Position numbers and translations under genes: made by a program
The notes under the pieces: generated by a model
The model's input: the letters and a program-made list of their open reading frames with translations, nothing else
Told to the model about the DNA's origin: nothing
Databases searched by the model: none
Assembly: GCA_040007395.1 (NCBI GenBank)
Contig: JBDTVG010000217.1
Span: 1 to 64,000, forward strand
From: DATGFK01 sp040007395
Lineage (GTDB): Bacteria > Chloroflexota > Anaerolineae > Aggregatilineales > UBA2796
Length of the DNA: 64,000 bases
Direction: 5' to 3'
In this document: positions 15,739 through 25,266 of the stretch, piece after piece
How positions within the stretch are numbered: position 1 is the stretch's first letter
Layout: every line of letters starts with the position of its first letter

Positions 15739-16617
15739 ATGGCCCTTCTGAATTCGCCCTTTGCCATCGACAAACCGCTGTTAAAGCGTCAACTCCCGCA
15801 AGCGATTATTGATACTGCGAATCCGGTGTTTGACCACGATCTGCGACAAGTGCGTTGGTTTCGCGGTCAGGGGAGTTTGAAGCGCGGCTTGTATCAGTTA
15901 TTGGGCGTGTGCGGCCTGATTACCGTGCTGTGGTTAATGTTTAGTGCCACTGGGAGACTGGGGCCAAACCCTTTTGCGTATCGTTACCGGATCTTCTACG
16001 TCTTGCGGTTCGGGCCAACCCTTAGCTTGATCGTGAGCCTATTGGCAGATGTCTATTACACGATGATCACCGTCAACAGCATCAACAGCCAAATTGAGTC
16101 AGGCCAGTGGGATCTGCTGCGCTTGACGACGCTGCACGAGCAGGATATTCTCGCGGCGAAGTACTCAACAGCGCAACTGCGCGGCTGGCGTATCATGCAG
16201 TGGGATCGGGCTTTCCAGACCGTACCTGCCCTGATCAACGTTTTATGGGCGTTCTCATCCGGTTTCATCTATTCGGAGTTCTATCTGATCTTCCCCTTAT
16301 CCACTTTTATCATGGGTTTCTGGGTTCCGCTATGGCGAATGCGCGCCGTTACCGCGCTCAATTTGGCGGTGTCGAGCAAGGTTCACAATACAACCTTTGG
16401 GGCGCTGGCGGGACTGGCGGGTGTCTTCGTTTTGCGGATCGCCTTGGTCGCGATTATGCCGATCCTGTTCTATTTGAGATTCTCTCTGCGCCTGAACCCA
16501 CAAGACTCGTTTTATGCGATTACTTTGCTTTCGGGTTTAATTACCTATGGACTGTATAGTGTGGTCAAAGCGGGATCGTTGCGCTATGCGCTGCGGGCGG
16601 CTTTCCACCCAGAATAG
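15739..16617 (+). CDS. ABC-2-permease-like membrane protein, paralogue 3
   Basis: A 292-residue, more diverged member of the same trio. It keeps FDHDLRQVRWFRGQG, TVNSINSQIESGQWDLLRLTTLHEQDILAAK, the Trp/Arg-rich FWVPLWRMRAVTALNLAVSS and the closing RYALRAAF. It has a longer cytoplasmic N-terminus (about 35 residues). It ends 16 nt before aroB. The three together look like subunits of one membrane complex; whether a remote ATPase drives them cannot be told from this window. Confidence 0.72.
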   Translation: MALLNSPFAIDKPLLKRQLPQAIIDTANPVFDHDLRQVRWFRGQGSLKRGLYQLLGVCGLITVLWLMFSATGRLGPNPFAYRYRIFYVLRFGPTLSLIVSLLADVYYTMITVNSINSQIESGQWDLLRLTTLHEQDILAAKYSTAQLRGWRIMQWDRAFQTVPALINVLWAFSSGFIYSEFYLIFPLSTFIMGFWVPLWRMRAVTALNLAVSSKVHNTTFGALAGLAGVFVLRIALVAIMPILFYLRFSLRLNPQDSFYAITLLSGLITYGLYSVVKAGSLRYALRAAFHPE

Positions 16618-16633
16618 AGATGTAAATTAACTC

Positions 16634-17683
16634 ATGCTAACCAAGTTACTTGTTCACGCGCCCGATTCGCAATATCCGGTCCTCATCGGTGACTGGGGAC
16701 TCAAGACACTGCCAGACTTGCTGGCGGAACATAAATTGACGGGCAAAGTCGCCGTTGTCACCAATGAAGCCCTTGCGCCGTTGTACGGTCAGGCGCTCGT
16801 CGAAGCGCTCGGCAATGCGGTGCTGATCACCGTGCCAGAAGGGGAGCAGTATAAAACGCTGGATACCGTGCGAACGCTGTATGATGCGTTTATCGAGGCC
16901 GGGCTGGATCGCAGATCGGTAGTGATTGGGCTGGGGGGTGGGGTTATCGGGGATATGGCGGGTTTTGCGGCGGCTAGCTATTTGCGCGGTGTACCCTATA
17001 TTCAAGCGCCGACCAGCCTGTTAGCGATGGTCGATGCCAGTGTCGGCGGCAAAGTCGCCGTCGATCTGCCGCAGGGCAAAAATCTGATCGGCGCGTTCAA
17101 GCAGCCCGAAATGGTCATTGTCGATACCTCGGTGTTAGAAACGCTGCCCGATGTGGAGTGGCGCTGTGGGATTGCTGAGGTCGTCAAGGCTGGGTTGATC
17201 CGCGATACGGCGCTGCTAAATCCGGCGTTGTATCGGCGTGGCACGACGGACTTCATCACTCAGGCGATTGCCTTCAAAATTGCCATCGTTCAGGAAGACC
17301 CCTATGAGGCCAATATCCGCGCTTATCTGAATCTTGGTCACACCTTCGCCCATGCGCTTGAACGGGTCAGCAATTATCGCTGGCGGCATGGCGAGGCCGT
17401 CGCCTTTGGATTGCTGGCAGCAGCGCGGCTGTCCCAAGTTCACGGCCTGTGCGATACTACACTGCCCTTCCGCGTCGAAGAACTGCTGCGCGAACTAAAG
17501 CTGCCTGTACGTTATCGGAAGTACACGGCTGCCGAACTCCGCGCCGCGATGGATACCGACAAAAAGCGCGTCGGATCGACGGTGCGCTTTGTGCTGCTGA
17601 AGGCGGCAGGCGATCCAGTGCTGTGCAGCGATGTGCCCGATAGCAAAGTCTTGAGCGTATTGGAGTCACTGCGCGAGGCGTAA
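16634..17683 (+). CDS. aroB: 3-dehydroquinate synthase
   Basis: Turns DAHP into 3-dehydroquinate using NAD and a metal ion. The 349-residue protein has PEGEQYKT, the NAD-binding GLGGGVIGDMAGFAA, PTSLLAMVDASVGGKVAVD, KNLIGAF, the metal Glu in GIAEVVKAGLI, and the metal His residues in NLGHTFAHALE and RHGEAVAFG. It closes the aro cluster. A dispersed repeat follows at once, and the next gene is on the opposite strand. DAHP synthase, aroD/aroQ and aroA are not in this window. Confidence 0.96.
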   Translation: MLTKLLVHAPDSQYPVLIGDWGLKTLPDLLAEHKLTGKVAVVTNEALAPLYGQALVEALGNAVLITVPEGEQYKTLDTVRTLYDAFIEAGLDRRSVVIGLGGGVIGDMAGFAAASYLRGVPYIQAPTSLLAMVDASVGGKVAVDLPQGKNLIGAFKQPEMVIVDTSVLETLPDVEWRCGIAEVVKAGLIRDTALLNPALYRRGTTDFITQAIAFKIAIVQEDPYEANIRAYLNLGHTFAHALERVSNYRWRHGEAVAFGLLAAARLSQVHGLCDTTLPFRVEELLRELKLPVRYRKYTAAELRAAMDTDKKRVGSTVRFVLLKAAGDPVLCSDVPDSKVLSVLESLREA

Positions 17684-17734
17684 GGGCGACCAAGCGCGGG
17701 TAACGCAATTCAACCCTACACCAAACGGGATTTC

Positions 17735-17833
17735 GTAGGGACAATGCTTGCGTTGTCCGGCATTTTGCGTTGCCCGTGAATAGATAGTCGGGGTAACGGG
17801 ATACGGCGGACAGGGGCAAGCCCTGTCCCTACA
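17735..17833. repeat. Dispersed palindromic repeat, paired units
   Basis: GTAGGGACAATGCTTGCGTTGTCCGG at 17735 and GCGGACAGGGGCAAGCCCTGTCCCTAC near 17805 face each other. They are the two arm types of the dispersed family, here in the 152-bp gap between convergent aroB and the hybrid kinase gene. Confidence 0.8.
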
Positions 17834-17835
17834 GA

Positions 17836-20800
17836 TTACGACGGTTGACCTATCCAATGGTAAACACAAGTACGCAGTTCGTCCATGCTAAACGGTTTGC
17901 TTAATAGGCCGTTCATGCCTGCGTCCAGATAGGTTTTCTTCTCTACCTCAAGGACACTCGCCGTCAGGGCGATCACTGGAATAGTACTGACCGAGCCGGG
18001 TAAAGCGCGAATGCGGCGTGTTGTCGCCAGCCCATCCAATAACGGCATATGGATGTCCATCAAAATCATCTGGTAGGTGTTATGTTCGAGTAGTTGAAGC
18101 GCTGCCTCGCCATCGTTGGCAACATCGCATTCAATGCCATCGGCTTCGAGCATCCGCATGACAAGTTGCTGATTGGCACTGTTATCATCAGCGATGAGCA
18201 AACGCACTGGATTAGGCGAGGGCAGCCTTTTTGCTTTTGCGACAGCGTCTTCAAGCGCAGCGTGCCCGTTAGCCGCTGCGGTCAGCGTGGCAGCATTGGG
18301 GCTAATCTCTGCAATTGGCAGGGTTAGCGTAAACCCAAAAGTGCTACCTACCTCAACGGTGCTTTGGACATCGATTTCCCCACCCATGAGTTGGACAAGC
18401 TGACGTGAGATCGCCAGTCCCAGTCCGGTGCCGCCGTAGCGTCGTGTCGTGCTGCCATCGGCCTGCACAAAACTCTCGAAGATATGGCCTAGTTGCTCGG
18501 CTTTGATGCCGATGCCCGTGTCGCTGACCTCAAACCGTAAGCGCGAACGTCCCTGAGCGCTACTCATCTGACGGACACGGATGCCAACACTGCCCCGCTG
18601 CGTAAACTTGATCGCATTAGACAGCAAGTTAAGCAGGATTTGTCGCAGGCGCGTCGGGTCGGTCACGACCTGCTCAGGCACATCATCCACGACCAACAGT
18701 TTCATATCCAATTTTTTCTTGGTGACCTGAGCGGATAATGTCGCACTGATTTCCTTAACGAATCCCCGCAGGTCAACCACTCGATCTTCGAGAACCACAC
18801 GGTTTGCTTCAATCTTGGAGAAATCTAGGACATCATCCAGAATACGCAGCAAATTGTGTCCGCTGCTAAAAGCCGTCTCGGCAAACTCGTGTTGGGTTTC
18901 GTCTAGCGGCGTTTCGAGCAGCAGTTCTAACATGCCCAGTACGCCTGTCATCGGGGTGCGGACTTCATGGCTCATATTTGACATGAACTGGCTCTTGAGT
19001 TGTGCGGAACGTAAGGCGGCATCCCGCGCCTGCACCAGTGCCATCTGTACCCGCTGGCGTTCCAGCACCCGCGAGATGTTTTCGCTGATGGTGCGTATGG
19101 TGGTGATCTCTTCGGGGAGCCATGACCGTCGGTAGCGCTTCTCGCCCACGCCGATAAACCCTTGCACATGGGTATCCACATAGATCGGCACCACCAAAAT
19201 ACTCTGGTAGGAGTACATCTTGAGGACTGTCTGCAAGTCGGCGGGCAGTTCGTCAACCTGCTTACTTAACACCATGCCAGTGCTCAGAAGGGGCAGAAGC
19301 GACTGCATCACTTCGTCCATAGAGATGCCTTTTAGATCCCCGATGACAGGGGGTGCCCCCGCTGCAACCCATTCGCTGGTATGGTCCAGTAGATGTTCAA
19401 AATTGTGGAACTGGAAGACGTAAGCACCCGACACATCTAACCCCGTGCCAATGATCTGCAACGTTCCGTTAATGACTTCGTTGTAATCGTCGGATTCCAG
19501 AAATAGGGTCGAGACATTTTGATTGATCTGCTCTAGTTTTTGGAAGCGAGCTTCGTGCAATTTGGCTCGCATAGCTGCCGTAACATCGCGGGCAACGACG
19601 GTTACGCCGATCAGTTTCATGGACGCATTAATGAGCGGCGAAATGCGAGCGCTAAAAAAATACTCTTGGTTATCCGTTTGCACACGGTAATCCATTGATT
19701 GTGGGGAAAGTGTTCTAGTGACATCTTCCATTGCCAATCGAAACTGCTCTGCAATTTCTGGCGGCAGCAATTTGGCGATTGCAACGCCGACATAATGAGT
19801 TTGCCGCATAATCGGCGTATCACCGGCGATCCCGTTGGGCTGGTGGTAAAACAAAAAGTGTCCGTTCAGATCAAACGAAAAAATCAGATCGTCCATCGAT
19901 GTGATCAATGAACGCAAGCGTTCTTCGCTGTTACGGAGTGCTTCATCAGCAGTGCGGCGTTCGGTAATGTTGCGCGAAACGCCGACAATACCCATAATGC
20001 CGCCGTCCTTGTCGAAGATCGGCACTTTGGCAGCGGAAACCCAAATCTCTTGCTGGTCGGGCGTGATGAAATGTTCCAACCGATCCACTAGGGGCATATG
20101 CGTGCGGAGAATAGTCTGCTCGTCTTCCCACGCTTGTTCGCTGTGACTGGAGCTGAAAAAGTCAAAGTCTGTCTTGCCAATCGCGCCATCGGTATCATTA
20201 ATACCCAATAGTCTGGCTTCGGCGGCATTGATGCGGAGAAAATGCCCCTGTATATCCTTATAATAGATGGCATCGGGGATGTTGTGCATCAAGATGGAAA
20301 GCAGGTCGCGCTCATGCGCCAACGCCTGTTCGATCTGCAAACGGATAGCACGTCGGTCGGCTTCGATCAGGTCGCGCTGGCGCACGGCAACAAAGACCAA
20401 CGCTGCCATCAGCAGTAAATAAGACAGTTCGTTAGTGACCGTGGACTTGGCGACACCCGGCGTAAGCTCTGGCAGCAGCACAATACCCGCCGCGCACAAT
20501 ATGGTAAAGAGGAGGGTATAGCGTATCGAGAACAGCATACTACTCAACAGGACGATCATCGTCAGGTAGGGTAGGAAGCTGTTCTGCGAGGTAGGCACCA
20601 CTTTGGTAAGCAGGAGCGTTGTCCCGTAGATCATGCCTAGAACGATGACTCCGCCAATGCCGTAGTAGCGGGTGCGGCTAAATGCGTAGGCGATGATCAT
20701 GCCCGCAATCATGACGAGCGAGGTGGCGACGAAACCAAGCTGTAACGCTTGGGGGCGGGCAGAGTTGGCAATCCCCGTACTAATCGTGGAGATAATGCCG

Positions 20801-20937
20801 AGTGGAATGAGAACCAGCATTAACTGCGACAGTAATTGGGCGCGTCGCCGTTGTTCCGGTTCACGAATACTGCTGTGAGGTTCAGTTAACCGATGCCATA
20901 CCATCCCCAACGATAGTTTATTTGTGGATTCGCTCAT
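17836..20937 (-). CDS. Hybrid sensor histidine kinase (MASE-like TM, PAS, PAS, GAF, HisKA, HATPase, REC)
   Basis: A 1033-residue membrane kinase. Five to six hydrophobic helices lie between residues 35 and 186. A PAS domain (about 210-328, PDAIYYKDIQGHFLRINAAEA), a second PAS (335-455) and a GAF domain (475-630) follow. The dimer/phospho-acceptor domain has His657 in SHEVRTP, the ATPase has N774 in LLSNAIKF, DTGIG (806-810) and GGTGLGLA (835-842), and a receiver at 910-1028 has Asp961 in LMDIHMP and Lys1014. All catalytic residues are present, so it should autophosphorylate and pass phosphate to its own receiver. No partner phosphotransfer protein is adjacent. The signal sensed is unknown. 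Confidence 0.93.
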   Translation of the reverse strand: MSESTNKLSLGMVWHRLTEPHSSIREPEQRRRAQLLSQLMLVLIPLGIISTISTGIANSARPQALQLGFVATSLVMIAGMIIAYAFSRTRYYGIGGVIVLGMIYGTTLLLTKVVPTSQNSFLPYLTMIVLLSSMLFSIRYTLLFTILCAAGIVLLPELTPGVAKSTVTNELSYLLLMAALVFVAVRQRDLIEADRRAIRLQIEQALAHERDLLSILMHNIPDAIYYKDIQGHFLRINAAEARLLGINDTDGAIGKTDFDFFSSSHSEQAWEDEQTILRTHMPLVDRLEHFITPDQQEIWVSAAKVPIFDKDGGIMGIVGVSRNITERRTADEALRNSEERLRSLITSMDDLIFSFDLNGHFLFYHQPNGIAGDTPIMRQTHYVGVAIAKLLPPEIAEQFRLAMEDVTRTLSPQSMDYRVQTDNQEYFFSARISPLINASMKLIGVTVVARDVTAAMRAKLHEARFQKLEQINQNVSTLFLESDDYNEVINGTLQIIGTGLDVSGAYVFQFHNFEHLLDHTSEWVAAGAPPVIGDLKGISMDEVMQSLLPLLSTGMVLSKQVDELPADLQTVLKMYSYQSILVVPIYVDTHVQGFIGVGEKRYRRSWLPEEITTIRTISENISRVLERQRVQMALVQARDAALRSAQLKSQFMSNMSHEVRTPMTGVLGMLELLLETPLDETQHEFAETAFSSGHNLLRILDDVLDFSKIEANRVVLEDRVVDLRGFVKEISATLSAQVTKKKLDMKLLVVDDVPEQVVTDPTRLRQILLNLLSNAIKFTQRGSVGIRVRQMSSAQGRSRLRFEVSDTGIGIKAEQLGHIFESFVQADGSTTRRYGGTGLGLAISRQLVQLMGGEIDVQSTVEVGSTFGFTLTLPIAEISPNAATLTAAANGHAALEDAVAKAKRLPSPNPVRLLIADDNSANQQLVMRMLEADGIECDVANDGEAALQLLEHNTYQMILMDIHMPLLDGLATTRRIRALPGSVSTIPVIALTASVLEVEKKTYLDAGMNGLLSKPFSMDELRTCVYHWIGQPS

Positions 20938-21155
20938 CGCTCACCTAATCCGCTTCTGGGAATCCGTTAATCGTTTGTAGGATAACACAAACCATTGCGT
21001 TCCGATCTTCCAAACACATCTCATACGCTGTTGCAGCGTGTCTACCAGCCTCAATTTGACAATTTGTAGTGATCTGTACTTGAATAGACGTATGCAGGAT
21101 GTAGATAAAATCGATTTGCAGTTTAGGTTAATGATCCTTTATTTAGGAGCGATTA

Positions 21156-22334
21156 ATGCAAAAATATGCCATTGTGAATACCGATTCGCTTAATTTAAGA
21201 GCTAACCCTTCGACTAGCGCACAGGTTGTCAGCCTACTTATGCAGAATACCATCCTTCAAACCATCAATGCGCCTAGCGCCGACTGGCTCGAAGTTCGCG
21301 TGGATGGCACTGATACGCATGGGTTCGTGGCGAGTAATTTTGTTACGCTAACGGATGTCAAGCCGCAGGCATCGACAGGAGGCCAACATGCCGAGGTCAC
21401 GACGAACAGCCTGAACATTCGCAGCGGCCCCGGTACGAACTTCCCTGTCCTCACCACAGTTGGACAAGGATCGGTGTTGACGGTGCTGGATAATCAAGGT
21501 AATTGGATCAAGGTCAAGGTCGGCACGAGCGATGGCTATGCGTCCACCCAATATCTCAATCTTACGACGACCAAAGCGCCAACAGGCTACTTGATCGAGC
21601 AGACCGATCTGCTGACGGCGAACCTCATCCCATCGCGGCTCATCCCGGATCAGGCTGCCAACACCACCGAAGCGGTACTCGCCCGCACATGGAATACCTA
21701 TGGCGGGTTGCTTGGCACACTGGCGACTCAGTTGAACTGTCCCGCGAATGGCATCGTCGCCACACTCACCGCCGAAAGTGGCGGTAACTGTTTTGGCCCC
21801 GACGGCAGAATGATCATTCGGTTCGAGAACCATATCTTCCGGAGTCAGTGGGGACAGCAGCACGCTGACCAGTTTAACCAGTTTTTTAGCTTCAACACGA
21901 GTTCACCCGCCAATGGTTGGAAAGATCATATGTTCCGCCCTAACACGACTAGCCCCTTTCAGGCGTTTCATGGCAATCAGTCAAGCGAATGGCAAGCGCT
22001 GACCATCGCCCGCGCACTGGATGATACTGCCGCGTTGAGCAGCATTAGTATGGGTGCGCCGCAGATTATGGGCTTCAACTTCCAACGGCTTGGCTACGAT
22101 AAAGTCCAGACGATGTTTTATCAGTTTACCCGCAGCGCCAATGTTCAACTGCTTGCCATGTTCGACTTTGTGCGCGGCACCAATACAAATTCAGCGGCGA
22201 TTCAAGCACTGCGAACTGGCGACTATCTGACCTTCGCCAGTATCTACAACGGCCCTGCCAATGCCACCACCTACCGCGACATCATCACGCGCTACGTAGG
22301 AATTTTCAATAGATTGATTTTAACGGCACGGTAA
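21156..22334 (+). CDS. SH3b muramidase (N-acetylmuramidase-domain protein)
   Basis: A 392-residue predicted peptidoglycan hydrolase. Two bacterial SH3 domains occupy residues about 3-67 (SLNLRANPSTSAQVV) and 78-137 (SLNIRSGPGTNFPVL). From about residue 185 the N-acetylmuramidase domain follows, with the catalytic Glu likely in ATLTAESGGNCFGPDGRMIIRFE and the characteristic FRSQWG and SSISMGAPQIMGFN. There is no signal peptide, so it needs lysis, a holin or a special route to reach the wall. AGGAG lies just upstream. The architecture is that of phage endolysins or of toxins carried by contractile systems, but no phage genes are near. Confidence 0.8.
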   Translation: MQKYAIVNTDSLNLRANPSTSAQVVSLLMQNTILQTINAPSADWLEVRVDGTDTHGFVASNFVTLTDVKPQASTGGQHAEVTTNSLNIRSGPGTNFPVLTTVGQGSVLTVLDNQGNWIKVKVGTSDGYASTQYLNLTTTKAPTGYLIEQTDLLTANLIPSRLIPDQAANTTEAVLARTWNTYGGLLGTLATQLNCPANGIVATLTAESGGNCFGPDGRMIIRFENHIFRSQWGQQHADQFNQFFSFNTSSPANGWKDHMFRPNTTSPFQAFHGNQSSEWQALTIARALDDTAALSSISMGAPQIMGFNFQRLGYDKVQTMFYQFTRSANVQLLAMFDFVRGTNTNSAAIQALRTGDYLTFASIYNGPANATTYRDIITRYVGIFNRLILTAR

Positions 22335-22795
22335 GGTGTTTAACTTAGGCTATATCCCTCGCTACATAGCACAGTGGGACGGCACATAGGCCGTCGTTCC
22401 CTACGATAATTCACGGTAGGGCGACCCTATGTAGTCATAGGCATGAAGCTAACACGTTTAACGCGCCCGCAGCAAAGGCTGTCGGGTCGAGGGCGTTTTT
22501 CGTCGCGGCGACATTTGGGCGAAGCGGGCGAAGTCGGGATAAAGCGGGTGAGACGCGCCTTGACTTTATGCCAGCAGGCAGCGACGCGGCATAGGAGAGT
22601 CGGCCAGGGTCCTTTGCAGAAGCTGGAAGGCTTTGACGGGTCTGATCAATGGGTCAGCGCAGGCGATAAACCAGCAAGACTAGAGTGGCGGACCAGTGGG
22701 TCGCCGGGACATTGGTGCCAGACATTGGTGCCACGCCAAACAGTAGGCAAGCACGCAGGCGTGGCCCTACAGATCTAGGGCTGCTAACAGCGCCG
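22335..22795. other. Intergenic region with repeats
   Basis: 461 bases between convergent genes. A divergent palindrome pair lies at 22374-22432 (GGGACGGCACATAGGCCGTC, then GTAGGGCGACCCTATG). A very GC-rich stretch follows at 22450-22720, with a short direct repeat GACATTGGTGCCA. A 111-codon open frame there is highly basic and has no family match or ribosome-binding site; I do not call it a gene. Confidence 0.55.
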
Positions 22796-23749
22796 TTAGC
22801 CCATACGATCCGCACTGAGCAGGATTTCACGCCCTTGTACCGCATCGGCGCTGATCTGCTTGACGAGCGCCTCAAAGCCGCTGAACTTTTGCTCACCCCG
22901 CAGCCGCGCCACAAAATCGAGGCTGAGTTTTTGCCCGTAAATGTCGCGGTTGAAGTCTAGTAAATGTGCTTCAACGCGCAGTTCCTTGCCGCCAAAGGTA
23001 GGTCGTTCCCCAATATTGGTGACTGCCATAAAGCGTTCCTCGTCGAGGGTCGCCCAACACGCATAAACACCGTTGGCGGGCAACACTTGCTCTAGCCAGA
23101 CTTCAAGGTTCGCCGTCGGGAAGCCAATCGATGTGCCGCGATGGTCGCCGTGTACAACTGGGCCATCGACGCGGTAGGGTCGGCCTAACCACTGCGCCGC
23201 CTGTTCCACGTTGCCCGCTTGCAAGGCTTGCCGGATTCCGCTGCTGCTGATCACGCTGGTAGACGGATCAACCAGTAGATCGATCTGGCGTACCTCAAAG
23301 CCTTTTTCAAGACCCAACTGGCTCAGGTAGGCGAAATTCCCCTCACGTTGGTAGCCCAGCGCAAAGTCAGCCGTTAACCACAGGCTGGTCATCTTGAGAT
23401 GGGCGATCAGTTCATCCACGAAATCGGCAGCACGGATATGGCTTATTTCATCATTAAATGGGTGGGTGATCACCACATTTACGCCCAGATCGCCTAGCAG
23501 ACGCGCTTTTTGTTCGGGCGTAGTCAGGTAAAAGCGTCCGCTCAGGCCATGCAGCACATAATCCGGGTGGGGGAACAGCGTCAATACCACCGCCAGTCGA
23601 TCACTAGCTTTCGCCTCGGCGATCAGTGGCGCTAGCAAATGTTGGTGTCCCCGGTGAACGCCATCGAAAACACCAATGGTCACAATTGAAGGCTGATCGA
23701 GTGTCGCATTAGACAGGTTTTGAATATGCTTCATAAATGTAAAGCTCAT
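22796..23749 (-). CDS. ribF: Riboflavin kinase / FAD synthetase
   Basis: Bifunctional enzyme that phosphorylates riboflavin to FMN and adenylates FMN to FAD. The N-terminal nucleotidyltransferase domain shows VTIGVFDGVHRGHQHLL (the GxFDGxHxGH site, residues about 24-40) and a later SSSGIRQAL. The C-terminal riboflavin kinase domain has VVHGDHRGTSIGFPTANLE and NGVYACWATL. Length 317 is normal. Two ATG codons 15 nt apart are possible; neither has a clear ribosome-binding site. It is divergent from the SH3/FecR-like secreted protein gene. Confidence 0.94.
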   Translation of the reverse strand: MSFTFMKHIQNLSNATLDQPSIVTIGVFDGVHRGHQHLLAPLIAEAKASDRLAVVLTLFPHPDYVLHGLSGRFYLTTPEQKARLLGDLGVNVVITHPFNDEISHIRAADFVDELIAHLKMTSLWLTADFALGYQREGNFAYLSQLGLEKGFEVRQIDLLVDPSTSVISSSGIRQALQAGNVEQAAQWLGRPYRVDGPVVHGDHRGTSIGFPTANLEVWLEQVLPANGVYACWATLDEERFMAVTNIGERPTFGGKELRVEAHLLDFNRDIYGQKLSLDFVARLRGEQKFSGFEALVKQISADAVQGREILLSADRMG

Positions 23750-23941
23750 TATGCGTGAAGGGGATAAACTTGGTCATGCTTCTTATTTGAACGATACCCG
23801 AAAAACAGCAGCCTGACAAGCCAAATGTTCACACGCAAATAGGTGTACAATACACATCCAAGCGACGACAAAATCTACAATAATGTCATGCTGGATTGAC
23901 GGTTCACACGGGTTTCGGGCATTTTCATCAGGGGGTTTGCC

Positions 23942-25177
23942 ATGAATGTTAGCCATCCCAGCCTTAGCCGGCTTGCCAGTGCCGTCCTGCTTATCCTTGT
24001 CTTTCTGACCGGGTTGATTCTGTGGAAGCCGCAGCCGACCATCGCTCAAGATGCGGCGACTCCTACGCCCGTTCCGCTAAGCTGTAACCAGTTACTCCCA
24101 CTCGCCCGCACGAATCTCACGCGCTGCAATGGTGTATCGCGGGATCAGGTGTGTTACGCCAACAACAGCATCGCCGTCGAATATGCTGATCCTGCCAACT
24201 CGACGGATAATATGCCCTTTAGCAAACTCGGTGATATTGTGCCAGTCAGTGCGCTCAAGTCTATCACCACCAGCCCGCTGGATCTGGTAAAGGGCGAGTG
24301 GGGGTTGGCAGTCCTCAAAGTTCCGGCAAATGTTGCCGGAACAACGGCGGGGCAAACGGTTACGTTTGTGCTGTACGGCGACACGTCGATGACCAACCTG
24401 CTAGAGAGTCAAACCAACGGCGATACGGAACCCGCCGCTGCCGCTACTTGTTCGGCAACCACTACTCGCTCGACCTTTCTCCGGGCGCAGCCTGACCTCG
24501 TTGGCGAAAAGGGGCCGCTGCTGCCGCCGAATTCGGTGGTGGATGTGACAGGCCGATTGGCAAATAATACGTGGGTTCAGGGCAACGTGAAGGGTCAGAC
24601 GGGCTGGCTGTTTGTCCAGAACAACGTCAATGTAAGCTGCGATCTTGAGAGTTTGCCAGCGGTAGAACCAGTAACCACCGCTAGCGGAGCTTTCCCGTCA
24701 AGCCTACCCGGATCGGGCGCATTTTATTTTTCGACGGGCATTGGGGCGCAGGCCGCCTGCAACGATATTCCCTCTGGCGGTTTGCTGATCCAAAGCGAGG
24801 GCGGAAAAGCCGTCACGCTGCGGGTTAACGGCGCAGATATGACGATTGGTTCGACAGTGCTGCTCCGCGCCGAACCCAACCGAGCGATGACCATTTCCGT
24901 CCTTGAAGGGCAGGCGGTTGTGATTGCCGATGAAGAAAAAGTGACCGCCAATTCTGGGCAGGAATTATCGATCCCGCTCGGCAATTCGGCAGATGTCACC
25001 AACGGGCTAGAAGCGGTTGGGCCACCGTCGCCAGTGCGGCCTATTCAACCGGGGGTCTTTAGCGATGTCTGTGCGTTGGCGCAAGCCACCGGACTAACAG
25101 CGCCGTGCATCCCGCCCACGCCCATACCCGTCTTCATCCCGCCGACTCAGCTACCGCCGATCATCCCCGGCTCATAA
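23942..25177 (+). CDS. Secreted SH3b protein with FecR-like region
   Basis: A 411-residue exported protein. The signal peptide has a hydrophobic core at residues 14-28 (VLLILVFLTGLIL) and ends near TIAQDA. An SH3b-type domain lies near residues 165-225 (STFLRAQPDLVGEKGPLLPPNSVVDVTGR, GWLFVQNNVNVSC). A FecR-like strand block follows at 290-355 (GSTVLLRAEPNRAMTISVLEGQAVVIADEE). The tail is rich in Pro and Thr (PPTPIPVFIPPTQLPP). This domain pattern is common in Chloroflexota surface proteins. Its partner and ligand are unknown. Confidence 0.72.
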   Translation: MNVSHPSLSRLASAVLLILVFLTGLILWKPQPTIAQDAATPTPVPLSCNQLLPLARTNLTRCNGVSRDQVCYANNSIAVEYADPANSTDNMPFSKLGDIVPVSALKSITTSPLDLVKGEWGLAVLKVPANVAGTTAGQTVTFVLYGDTSMTNLLESQTNGDTEPAAAATCSATTTRSTFLRAQPDLVGEKGPLLPPNSVVDVTGRLANNTWVQGNVKGQTGWLFVQNNVNVSCDLESLPAVEPVTTASGAFPSSLPGSGAFYFSTGIGAQAACNDIPSGGLLIQSEGGKAVTLRVNGADMTIGSTVLLRAEPNRAMTISVLEGQAVVIADEEKVTANSGQELSIPLGNSADVTNGLEAVGPPSPVRPIQPGVFSDVCALAQATGLTAPCIPPTPIPVFIPPTQLPPIIPGS

Positions 25178-25190
25178 GGTAATCATTGCG

Positions 25191-25260
25191 GCGGACAGGT
25201 TAGGCTCTGTCCCTACATCCAAACCGTATTGTGTAGAGGTCGGGCAGGCCCGACCCTGCC
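25191..25260. repeat. Dispersed palindromic repeat, paired units
   Basis: GCGGACAGGTTAGGCTCTGTCCCTAC at 25191 is followed after a CCAAACCGT spacer by GTCGGGCAGGCCCGAC near 25239. The spacer sequence matches the one in other complete copies. It lies between convergent genes. Confidence 0.7.
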
Positions 25261-25266
25261 TTTTCG

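Noticed and set aside
13872..16617. Complete ABC exporter within the aro cluster
   Set aside because: No ATPase gene or Walker motifs are present among or beside the three membrane genes, so only permease-like is claimed.
22443..22778. 111-codon open frame on the plus strand
   Set aside because: Very Arg/Gly-rich, no ribosome-binding site, no family pattern; it reflects the high G+C of an intergenic repeat region.
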